Part shown: positions 1 through 5,277 of the stretch, one piece after another
Position numbering within the stretch: the stretch's first letter is position 1
Layout: every line of letters begins with the position of its first letter
NCBI GenBank assembly: GCA_017476305.1
Contig: JAFVAA010000578.1
Coordinates: forward strand, 1-6,084
Origin: Lachnospiraceae bacterium
Lineage (GTDB): Bacteria > Bacillota > Clostridia > Lachnospirales > Lachnospiraceae
Length of the DNA: 6,084 nt
Direction: 5' to 3'
The notes under the pieces: generated by a model
Told to the model about the DNA's origin: nothing
Database searches by the model: none
Seen by the model: the letters and a program-made list of their open reading frames with translations, nothing else
Translations under genes and position numbers: made by a program

Positions 1-1287
1 AACATCATCATTACCAAAGATTACAGCAGGCTTGGCAGGGATTATCTGGAAGTCGGGAACTATATGGAGTGCATATTTCCACTCCTTCAGATACGGTATA
101 TTTCCGTCAATGACCATTACGACAGTGATCTGAATAACGGAGCGACGGGGGGAATGGGCGTTGCCTTAAAGAACCTTGTCAATGCCATGTACTGCAAGGA
201 TGCGTCAAGAAAGGTCCGTTCTGCAAAGCTGGTGCTTGCAAAGCAGGGGAAGTATATTGCTTCCTTTGCCCCGTATGGCTACCGGAAGTCGGCAGAGGAC
301 AAGCACAGGCTGGAGCCGGATCCGGAGGCGGCACCGGTGGTAAAAATGATCTTTGAGATGGCGGCAGACGGAAAGAAATACACAGAGATCTCAAATGCCC
401 TCAACGGTGCCGGGCAGGACAGTATCCTGGAATATTATGATAAGAAAGGGATCGTCCGTAACCATTGCAGGGATTTTGGCAGAAGGATGTGGAGTCCCAC
501 AAGTGTATTGGATGTGCTTTATAATGAGGCATATCTTGGAAAGGTGATCAACAACAAATCCGAGGATAACATGGATACGGGACATAAGGTTGTTGAGAAG
601 GACAGGGAGGACTGGGTAGTGGTGGAGAACTGCCACGAGCCTCTGGTATCTTTAGAACTGTTCCAGGCAGCACATAAAGCAATCGGACGGAAGGAATACA
701 AAAAGCGGAAACCGTTAGGGGCATGGCAAAGGGGCTTTATCGTATGCGGTCATTGTGGCAAAGCATTACGCAGATACAATGATGGAAGATCATATCGGTG
801 CATATTAAGACATGTCAGACTAAAAGCCGGGGAGCTTGAAGAAAATATCCTTGCGTGTGCAAAGGCGATGGCAGAAAGTATGCTGAAAGACCTGCGGATG
901 AAAAAAGAAAACAGCCAGGGGGATGAAAGCCTTGAAAGCCAGATTGAAGTTTTGAGGAAACAGCTTGGCAGATACAGCAAAGAGAAATTTGAGATCTATG
1001 ATTCCTATACAAAAGGCAATCTGACAAGGGAAGTCATGGCTGAGCAGAACAAGGTCCTCAAACAGAAGATTTCCGATATAGAAGAACAGATTGCCGAAAA
1101 GACGGAGGAACTTGCCGCACAGAAAGAAAGATGTACGGAAGAACAGGAGGAATGGCTGGATATGGTCGCCGGTCTGGAAGGATTTGACAAGGACAGACTT
1201 AGGTGCATCATACAGCAGGTCAATGTATATGCAGAGGACAGGATTGAGATTATTTGGAATATGGATGATCTCTTTTCGGAGATATGA
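1..1287 (+). CDS. Large serine recombinase (TnpX/TndX type), 5' end outside window
   Basis: The reading frame is open from base 1, so the start lies upstream; 428 residues are visible. It begins inside the resolvase catalytic domain, with KDYSRLGRDYLEVG at residues 6-19, the conserved SRLGRD region of TnpX/TndX-like recombinases; the catalytic serine is therefore off the window. A PYGYRK motif at about 91-96 opens the recombinase (DNA-binding) domain. A zinc ribbon follows (CGHC at 249-252, Cys267), then a long Glu/Lys/Gln-rich coiled coil at about 305-380. This family excises and integrates transposons or conjugative elements by serine chemistry, usually at GA dinucleotides. The gene points outward toward the presumed element end, as is usual for tndX and tnpX. 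The fourth zinc cysteine is not at its usual place. Composition is more GC-rich than the DNA from 1366 to 3240. Family assignment is firm; activity is unknown. Confidence 0.9.
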   Translation, partial: NIIITKDYSRLGRDYLEVGNYMECIFPLLQIRYISVNDHYDSDLNNGATGGMGVALKNLVNAMYCKDASRKVRSAKLVLAKQGKYIASFAPYGYRKSAEDKHRLEPDPEAAPVVKMIFEMAADGKKYTEISNALNGAGQDSILEYYDKKGIVRNHCRDFGRRMWSPTSVLDVLYNEAYLGKVINNKSEDNMDTGHKVVEKDREDWVVVENCHEPLVSLELFQAAHKAIGRKEYKKRKPLGAWQRGFIVCGHCGKALRRYNDGRSYRCILRHVRLKAGELEENILACAKAMAESMLKDLRMKKENSQGDESLESQIEVLRKQLGRYSKEKFEIYDSYTKGNLTREVMAEQNKVLKQKISDIEEQIAEKTEELAAQKERCTEEQEEWLDMVAGLEGFDKDRLRCIIQQVNVYAEDRIEIIWNMDDLFSEI

Positions 1288-1335
1288 TTTCAGTCAGTCT
1301 TTAGGCATAGAGATATGAAAGACAGTAACAGGCAG

Positions 1336-1365
1336 GAGGCTTCCAAAGTGGGAGCCTTTTGTTTT
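1336..1365 (+). terminator. Rho-independent terminator after the serine recombinase
   Basis: AGGCTTCC (1337-1344) pairs with GGGAGCCT (1350-1357) around a 5-nt loop, with one G-U pair, followed by TTTTGTTTT. It lies 50 nt after the recombinase stop and would stop transcription before the element boundary. Confidence 0.8.
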
Positions 1366-1408
1366 GCAAAAAATTTCAATTTTTTTTGTTTTTAACTTGA
1401 CACGAGCA

Positions 1409-1615
1409 GAGGTACATCATTTAAAAAACTGGCAGCTCATAATCAAAAATATATATGATGATTTCCCGAATATGAACATCGTATACACAGGCTCCTCTTT
1501 ATTAAAGATCGATCCCGAAAGCGGCGATTTATCCAGAAGACAGATTACTTATACCTTGCCCGGATTGGACCAGGTTTGTGAAGCAATCGGGGAGTTTTTG
1601 AAAAAACTGAACTAA
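1409..1615 (+). pseudogene. AAA_14-type ATPase fragment with a foreign C-terminal tail
   Basis: The frame encodes EVHHLKNWQLIIKNIYDDFP, then YTGSSLLKID and DLSRRQITYTLPGL. This is the segment just after Walker B in AAA_14/DUF4143 ATPases, where family members read DEVH..W...IKNIYD...TGSSLL....DLSRR...Y.LPGLSFREYL. The Walker A half and the first acidic residue of Walker B are missing, cut off at the presumed element junction. After LPGL the expected SFREYL and the whole DUF4143 half are absent. They are replaced by about 15 residues (DQVCEAIGEFLKKLN) and a stop, which look more like the C-terminus of an AlaA-type aminotransferase; that match is from memory and tentative. An ATG at 1364 gives an 83-residue frame, but its first part is AT-rich element DNA and has no ribosome site. 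It is most likely a dead remnant. Confidence 0.7.
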
Positions 1616-1617
1616 AA

Positions 1618-1635
1618 GTTACTGCTCGCAGTAAC
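1618..1635. other. Perfect 8-bp hairpin behind the pseudogene stop
   Basis: GTTACTGC (1618-1625) and GCAGTAAC (1628-1635) are exact inverted repeats with two bases between them, starting 3 nt after the TAA. There is no T-run on the plus strand, so it may be a decayed terminator of the gene that supplied the tail. Confidence 0.5.
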
Positions 1636-1696
1636 CCACGGATAAACAGAGGTTTTACATAGATATAACAATAAAAAATGAAAAAACATTAAAAAG

Positions 1697-1710
1697 CGAA
1701 AATTTGTTCG
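1697..1710. promoter_or_regulatory. LexA (SOS) box 1 upstream of the yneA-like gene
   Basis: CGAAAATTTGTTCG matches 9 of the 10 defined bases of the Gram-positive LexA/DinR box CGAAC-N4-GTTCG. It lies just upstream of the -35 element. Confidence 0.7.
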
Positions 1711-1718
1711 ATTTTTTA

Positions 1719-1747
1719 TCGACAAACATCTGTTCGTATGCTATATT
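1719..1747 (+). promoter_or_regulatory. Sigma-A promoter of the yneA-like gene
   Basis: TCGACA (1719-1724) and TATATT (1742-1747) are separated by 17 nt. Transcription would start near 1754. LexA box 2 covers the end of the -35 element and most of the spacer, and box 3 covers the start point, so LexA binding should block polymerase. Confidence 0.7.
1723..1736. promoter_or_regulatory. LexA (SOS) box 2, inside the promoter
   Basis: CAAACATCTGTTCG matches 9 of 10 defined bases of CGAAC-N4-GTTCG. It sits between the -35 and -10 hexamers, the classic repressing position. Confidence 0.75.
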
Positions 1748-1753
1748 TTTATC

Positions 1754-1767
1754 AGAACAAACATTCG
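1754..1767. promoter_or_regulatory. LexA (SOS) box 3, at the transcription start
   Basis: AGAACAAACATTCG matches 8 of 10 defined bases of CGAAC-N4-GTTCG. It overlaps the predicted transcription start. It is the weakest of the three boxes. Confidence 0.55.
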
Positions 1768-1786
1768 AACAGAGGGAGGGTTTCTT

Positions 1787-2125
1787 ATGTACAATATGAT
1801 TCGAACAAAAAAACTGTGGATGACAAAAGCGATGGCAGTAGTATTCATAGGTCTTTTTATAATCATGACTGTTTTTTTCATAATGGTATCCGGTTTCCAT
1901 AATGCCAAAGCTGCAAAGCCACAGGTATTAAATTTTGCAACTGTTTCCGTAAAATCAAAAGATACCCTCTGGGGAATTGCAAAGAAATATTATTCTGAGG
2001 AATATGGCTCTGTGAATGCTTATGTCAAAGAAATCAAACGGTGCAATTCCTTGACAAACGATCATATCCAATCGGGTACTTATCTGATCGTTCCGATTTA
2101 TGCAGCACCTGATAACCCAAAATAG
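1787..2125 (+). CDS. yneA: YneA-like SOS cell-division suppressor with LysM domain
   Basis: The 112-residue protein has a short basic N-terminus, one hydrophobic membrane segment at about 16-36, a short linker, and a LysM domain at about 51-105 (SVKSKDTLWGIAKKYYS ... SGTYLIVPIY). This matches Bacillus subtilis YneA (about 105 aa): membrane anchor, extracellular LysM, SOS induction. YneA binds cell wall outside the membrane and delays septation while DNA is repaired. The start is chosen because GAGGGAGGG lies 6-7 nt upstream of ATG 1787. Three LexA boxes in the promoter support the role strongly. In Bacillus yneA is divergent from lexA; here the upstream DNA is pseudogene and mobile element, and lexA is not in the window. 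A generic LysM protein is the alternative, but the LexA boxes make that less likely. Confidence 0.85.
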   Translation: MYNMIRTKKLWMTKAMAVVFIGLFIIMTVFFIMVSGFHNAKAAKPQVLNFATVSVKSKDTLWGIAKKYYSEEYGSVNAYVKEIKRCNSLTNDHIQSGTYLIVPIYAAPDNPK

Positions 2126-2153
2126 GGAAAGATAACTTTTATTTTACTAAAAA

Positions 2154-2190
2154 ATAGCATGATATATTTTTGCTATGCATAATATTTTTG
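2154..2190 (+). terminator. Weak candidate terminator after yneA
   Basis: ATAGCA (2154-2159) pairs with TGCTAT (2171-2176) across an 11-nt loop, followed by GCATAATATTTTT. The stem is short and the T-run is displaced, but no better terminator lies between yneA and the next promoter. Confidence 0.35.
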
Positions 2191-2236
2191 AGATATTTAG
2201 GCGAATCTACCAAGATAGAATGATGAAAATTGTTGA

Positions 2237-2274
2237 ATTCTACTATTGACGAATCGATTCTTCGGTAGTAGAAT
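2237..2274 (+). promoter_or_regulatory. Promoter embedded in a 38-bp palindrome, upstream of the BlaI-like gene
   Basis: ATTCTACTA (2237-2245) and TAGTAGAAT (2266-2274) are exact inverted repeats around a further paired core centred on GAATCGATTC (2251-2260). Counting two G-U pairs and one mismatch, the arms pair along all 19 positions but one. TTGACG (2246-2251) and TAGAAT (2269-2274) are 17 nt apart, each one base from the sigma-A consensus, so the palindrome covers the whole promoter. It could be an operator bound by a dimeric repressor. Predicted transcription start is near 2281. Confidence 0.65.
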
Positions 2275-2280
2275 AAAAAC

Positions 2281-2300
2281 AACTTTCCTCTTTGAAAGTT
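2281..2300 (+). other. Small hairpin at the predicted 5' end of the blaI-like transcript
   Basis: AACTTTC (2281-2287) pairs exactly with GAAAGTT (2294-2300) around a 6-nt loop. It would sit at the extreme 5' end of the mRNA started from the palindromic promoter, where such hairpins can stabilise transcripts. It is followed by AGGGGTTTTG, too poor a T-run for a clear terminator. Confidence 0.45.
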
Positions 2301-2370
2301 AGGGGTTTTGAATTTTGAGATTAATGTCTATTTTGAAGGACGGTTTATTAACAGCATCATTTACTAAGTT

Positions 2371-2382
2371 CTACTTATGTAG
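2371..2382. promoter_or_regulatory. BlaI/MecI-operator-like palindrome 1
   Basis: CTACTTATGTAG is a near-palindrome that matches the BlaI/MecI operator core TACA-N2-TGTA at all but one base. It lies 60 bp upstream of the repressor start codon, 22 bp centre to centre from a second, better site. Confidence 0.5.
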
Positions 2383-2392
2383 CTGATTTTAT

Positions 2393-2404
2393 CTACAATT
2401 GTAG
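2393..2404. promoter_or_regulatory. BlaI/MecI-operator-like palindrome 2
   Basis: CTACAATTGTAG is a perfect 12-bp palindrome containing the exact TACA-N2-TGTA core known for staphylococcal BlaI/MecI operators. It includes TACAAT (2394-2399), a possible secondary -10 with no good -35. Its place upstream of a BlaI-family gene suggests autorepression. Confidence 0.6.
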
Positions 2405-2441
2405 CATGTCATTCAAAATTTCTTGATGTGGAGGCGTCTGA

Positions 2442-2807
2442 ATGAAAGAAATTCGTTTACATGAAGGTGAATTAAATGTTATGGAGCTTTTATGGTCTAA
2501 TAAAGAACTGGCCGCAAAAGATATCTCCAAAATTATTAAAGAATACATTGGCTGGGAAAAAAATACGACCTATACCGTGATCAAACGCTTAATTGATAAA
2601 GGAGCTATTGTCAGACAGGATCCCGGTTTTATCTGTAAAGCAAATATCAGCAAAAAAAGGGTTCAGGAAATTGAAGCCAACGCATTGATGGATAAACTTT
2701 TTAATGGCTCGATTTCGAATTTCTTAATTGACTATTTGAATAACCAGAGACTTACCGGCACAGATATTGAAAATTTAGAACGAATCATTATCAATCATAG
2801 TCATTAA
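2442..2807 (+). CDS. BlaI/MecI-family transcriptional repressor (orphan)
   Basis: The 121-residue protein has the size and layout of BlaI/MecI/CopY repressors. A winged helix occupies about residues 5-70: LHEGELNVMELLWSN, then AAKDISKIIKE, then a recognition helix in GWEKNTTYTVIKRLIDKGAI. A C-terminal dimerisation region follows (LFNGSISNFL ... LTGTDIENLERII). The Asn93-Phe94 pair lies at about the position where staphylococcal BlaI/MecI are cut by their sensor proteases. GGAGG at 2430-2434 with 7-nt spacing supports ATG 2442. In resistance operons the partner is a BlaR1/MecR1 membrane protease-sensor, but none is adjacent: a terminator follows and the next gene is a recombinase. Its targets are unknown, apart from the two operator-like palindromes in its own leader. 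Any link to beta-lactam response is not shown here. Confidence 0.88.
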   Translation: MKEIRLHEGELNVMELLWSNKELAAKDISKIIKEYIGWEKNTTYTVIKRLIDKGAIVRQDPGFICKANISKKRVQEIEANALMDKLFNGSISNFLIDYLNNQRLTGTDIENLERIIINHSH

Positions 2808-2854
2808 GAAAAACTTCATCAATCATTGAATTGCTACAGGGATATTCTAATAAG

Positions 2855-2901
2855 ATCCGGATATTAAAAGCGTTTCCGTTTAAATATCCGGATTTCTTTT
2901 T
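2855..2901 (+). terminator. Strong terminator after the blaI-like gene
   Basis: ATCCGGATATT (2855-2865) and AATATCCGGAT (2883-2893) are exact 11-bp inverted repeats, followed by TTCTTTTT. It isolates the repressor as a one-gene unit. Confidence 0.88.
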
Positions 2902-3087
2902 AGATATATTTCATACATGCCTTTATATACCGGTTGATTTATCTTAATTCTTCAGTTTGAACCTGGTCAAGTCTAATCCGAGTTTAATCTAAATAATTAT
3001 ATATAAAACAATTAGAACCTTCGCAGAAGAGCAGAGGAATATCTCTATTTAACTCTGGGATAAACTCCAGTTTTTCAAAGAGTTATA
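2902..3087. other. AT-rich non-coding stretch with no clear feature
   Basis: No credible ORF was found on either strand. The only structure is a weak hairpin, CTGGG (3055-3059) with TCCAG (3066-3070) and TTTTT after it. AACTCT (3051-3056) can alternatively pair with AGAGTT (3079-3084). It could be a relic terminator, but no gene precedes it. Confidence 0.4.
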
Positions 3088-3116
3088 TTGAAATCTTAAT
3101 TGGAATCTGTTATAAT
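3088..3116 (+). promoter_or_regulatory. Consensus sigma-A promoter of the XerS-like gene
   Basis: TTGAAA (3088-3093) and a perfect TATAAT (3111-3116) are 17 nt apart. The start would be near 3123, giving a leader of about 115 nt that contains the long inverted repeat. Confidence 0.85.
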
Positions 3117-3145
3117 AACATCTATACATTTGATTTTTTGTTACT

Positions 3146-3225
3146 ATTCACAGGCAATGTCATTTTGTTAAGCATTACTTCCTGCAGCTACATTACGGCT
3201 TAACTAAATGACATTGATTCACAGG
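3146..3225. repeat. 62-bp inverted repeat bracketed by 9-bp direct repeats
   Basis: CAATGTCATTTTGTTAAGC (3155-3173) and GCTTAACTAAATGACATTG (3198-3216) pair at 18 of 19 positions around a 24-nt centre. ATTCACAGG occurs immediately outside each arm, at 3146-3154 and 3217-3225. In RNA it forms a long hairpin ending next to the ribosome binding site of the recombinase gene. In DNA the layout resembles a tiny mobile unit with target duplication, or a recombinase or regulator binding site. Confidence 0.75.
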
Positions 3226-3229
3226 AGGT
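3223..3229 (+). promoter_or_regulatory. Ribosome binding site that fixes the XerS-like start
   Basis: AGGAGGT lies 8 nt before ATG 3238. The in-frame upstream ATG at 3208 falls within the right arm of the inverted repeat and has no ribosome site, so 3238 is preferred. The AGG overlaps the right-hand direct repeat. Confidence 0.85.
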
Positions 3230-3237
3230 ATTTATTT

Positions 3238-4296
3238 ATGGGAACATCAAACAGACAAACCTATTATCAGGATAAAAATGTCCATAATGTAAATAAATTA
3301 CGGGAGCTTCTAAACAGCTTTCCCCGTTTTTCAAAGGATTTTTTTCGTGGTATCGAACAGACCGCCTCAGCAAGTACCCGTATTGGATATGCTTATGATA
3401 TACGGACCTTTTTCCGTTTTCTTTTATATGCCAATCCTTCGCTGAATCAGAACATGGATAATATCACCTTAGAGACTTTAAATTCCTTAGAGCCGGTAGA
3501 TATCGAAGAATATTTGGAGTATTTAAAGCTGTATACTTATGATGGAAAGGACTATAAAAATGATGAACGGGGGATTCACAGAAAGCTTGCTTCCCTGCGA
3601 AAATTCTTTCTATACTATCAAAAAAGAGAGCTTCTTACCAATAACCCGACCACTGTAGTGGATATGCCAAAACTGCACGACAGAGAGATCATACGTTTGA
3701 ATTCCGGTGAAGTGGAGGAGCTTTTAGATTTAGTGGAAAACGCCGGAAATAAACTGAATGGCAGAAAAAAGACCTTTTATGAACAGAATAAACTGCGAAA
3801 TATCGCTATATTTACGCTATTTTTAGGTACCGGAATCCGTGTCTCAGAATGTGTAGGACTTGATATCGAGGATATAGATTTTCGCGACAATCGTATCCGC
3901 ATTATGCGAAAAGGTGGTAAAGAGGAATATGTCTATTTTGGAGAAGAAGTTCGAGAAGCACTAAAAAATTACATAGATATCAGCAGGGAACATATTAAAC
4001 CACTGCCAGGTCATGAACATGCCCTTTTCTATTCTATTCAGAAGCGAAGAATCAGCGTTCAGGCTGTTGAGAATCTGGTTACGGAATATGCCAGCCAGAT
4101 TACGAGTTTTAAACATATTACGCCTCATAAGCTACGGAGCACTTACGGCACCAGCTTATACCGCGAAACAAACGATATTTACCTTGTAGCCGATGTATTA
4201 GGACATAATGATGTAAATACCACAAAAAAGCATTATGCGGCTCTGGATGATGACAAAAAACGAAGTGCTGCCACGGCAGTTACTCTACGTAAATAG
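3238..4296 (+). CDS. xerS: XerS-like tyrosine recombinase
   Basis: From ATG 3238 the protein is 352 residues, close to streptococcal XerS (about 356) and longer than XerC/XerD (about 300). A SAM-like core-binding domain occupies about 35-140. The catalytic domain has all expected residues: Arg201 in TGIRVSE, Lys225 in RKGGK, His297 and Arg300 in TPHKLR, His323 in LGHND, and nucleophile Tyr333 in KHYAAL. The insert before NKLRNIAIFTLFLGTGIRVSE also recalls XerS. Such proteins cut and rejoin DNA through a 3'-phosphotyrosine bond. XerS resolves chromosome dimers alone at difSL, which lies beside its gene in streptococci. The gene has its own promoter and a hairpin-rich leader and is not flanked by phage genes, so a housekeeping Xer role is plausible. 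A stranded integrase is the alternative. The xerS symbol is by resemblance only. Confidence 0.85.
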   Translation: MGTSNRQTYYQDKNVHNVNKLRELLNSFPRFSKDFFRGIEQTASASTRIGYAYDIRTFFRFLLYANPSLNQNMDNITLETLNSLEPVDIEEYLEYLKLYTYDGKDYKNDERGIHRKLASLRKFFLYYQKRELLTNNPTTVVDMPKLHDREIIRLNSGEVEELLDLVENAGNKLNGRKKTFYEQNKLRNIAIFTLFLGTGIRVSECVGLDIEDIDFRDNRIRIMRKGGKEEYVYFGEEVREALKNYIDISREHIKPLPGHEHALFYSIQKRRISVQAVENLVTEYASQITSFKHITPHKLRSTYGTSLYRETNDIYLVADVLGHNDVNTTKKHYAALDDDKKRSAATAVTLRK

Positions 4297-4330
4297 TTCC
4301 TTATGCTATTTGATAAATAGCATAAGGAAC
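4296..4330. terminator. Perfect 16-bp hairpin between convergent genes
   Basis: GTTCCTTATGCTATTT (4296-4311) and AAATAGCATAAGGAAC (4315-4330) pair perfectly around a 3-nt loop. The stem begins at the last base of the recombinase stop codon and lies 17 nt beyond the rluD stop on the other strand. T-runs are poor on both sides, but the stem strength and position suggest a shared bidirectional terminator. Confidence 0.75.
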
Positions 4331-4347
4331 GGTTAATAAAATGCTTC

Positions 4348-5268
4348 TTACAAAGCAAACTTTTTTAAGAGCTTTTCAAAATATTCCGGCAAGGGTGCCT
4401 GAAATTCCATATATTCCTTTTTCGTCGGATGGATAAAGCCGAGCACACCGGCATGAAGCGTCTGTCCCTGCAGATGGAACGGGCATTTCGAAGGTCCATA
4501 GACGGGATCTCCTAAAATCGGATTTCCAAGACTCGCCATATGGATGCGGATCTGATGCGTTCTTCCGGTTTCTAAATGGCAGGAAATATAGGTAAAACGT
4601 CCATTTAAAGAATCTAATACCTGATAATGTGTAATGGCGTGTTTTCCATTCTTTACATTCATTGCCATTTTTTTTCGGTCGACCGGATGCCTTCCAATGG
4701 TACTCTCTACCGTTCCGCTTTCCCGGGCTACATGATTATGCACAATGGCAAAATAAGTTCTCTTTATGGTATGTTCCTTTAACTGCTCCGCAATATCCCT
4801 GTGCGCATGATCATTTTTGCAGGCCACGATCACGCCGGTAGTATCCTGGTCGATCCTGTGAACGATACCAGGCCTTAATACCCCGTTGATTCCTGATAAA
4901 TCATCCTTACAATGATACAAAAGCGCATTTACTACCGTACCTGTAGTATGTCCCGGTGCCGGATGAACGACCATCTGCTTCGGTTTATTGATGACAATGA
5001 TATCTTCATCTTCATATAAAATATCAAGAGGAATATCCTCCGCAACAATTTCTAATTCCTTTGGAGATTCTAAAAATACCAAAATCCGATCTCCTGCTTC
5101 TACCTTATATCCGGATTTCGCCTTCTTATCATTCACTAAAATCTTTTCATCTTTAATTAGCTTCTGGAGATAAGATCGGGAATAATCCGAAAAATGCTCA
5201 CTTAAAAAAATATCCAAACGATTCCCCGTTTCCGGTTCTGCAATCTCAATTCTTACTTTTTCTTCCAT
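4348..5268 (-). CDS. rluD: RluA-family 23S rRNA pseudouridine synthase (RluD/YlyB)
   Basis: The 306-residue protein has an N-terminal S4 RNA-binding domain at about 16-75 (NRLDIFLSEHF...SRSYLQKLIKDEKILVN) and the RluA catalytic domain from about 85. That domain contains the family motif HRIDQDTTG with catalytic Asp140, and the conserved RTHQIRIHMA at 236-245. It isomerises uridines to pseudouridine in rRNA, probably in the helix 69 region of 23S rRNA if it is a true RluD, and acts in the cytoplasm. Length is typical. GAGAGG lies 5 nt before ATG. It follows lspA in the same direction after about 100 nt, the order also known for B. subtilis lspA-ylyB, and probably shares its transcript. The exact uridines modified cannot be read from sequence. 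Confidence 0.93.
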   Translation of the reverse strand: MEEKVRIEIAEPETGNRLDIFLSEHFSDYSRSYLQKLIKDEKILVNDKKAKSGYKVEAGDRILVFLESPKELEIVAEDIPLDILYEDEDIIVINKPKQMVVHPAPGHTTGTVVNALLYHCKDDLSGINGVLRPGIVHRIDQDTTGVIVACKNDHAHRDIAEQLKEHTIKRTYFAIVHNHVARESGTVESTIGRHPVDRKKMAMNVKNGKHAITHYQVLDSLNGRFTYISCHLETGRTHQIRIHMASLGNPILGDPVYGPSKCPFHLQGQTLHAGVLGFIHPTKKEYMEFQAPLPEYFEKLLKKFAL

Positions 5269-5277
5269 AACATCCTC

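Larger units (their letters stand above)
1..1408 (+). mobile_element. Right end of an integrated element carrying the serine recombinase
   Basis: The element is inferred from an outward-facing large serine recombinase ending at 1287, a terminator, about 45 nt of T-rich DNA, and then an abrupt start in the middle of an ATPase gene at EVHH (from 1409). TnpX/TndX elements insert at GA dinucleotides, and a GA lies at 1409-1410 exactly where ATPase homology begins. The left end and cargo are outside the window, so it is not possible to say whether this is a small transposon or a conjugative element. Confidence 0.6.

Noticed and set aside
1364..1408. N-terminal part of an 83-residue ORF (MQKISIFFVFNLTRA)
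   Set aside because: It has no ribosome site, starts within the terminator T-run, and shows no family similarity. It is taken as element-end DNA read through into the ATPase fragment.
2324..2386. 20-codon ORF (MSILKDGLLT...) as a leader peptide of the blaI-like gene
   Set aside because: The ribosome site is very weak and badly spaced, and the codons show no regulatory pattern. Chance is likely.
3208..3237. Earlier in-frame ATG for the XerS-like protein
   Set aside because: It lies inside the inverted repeat arm without a ribosome site, whereas AGGAGGT is placed correctly for ATG 3238.
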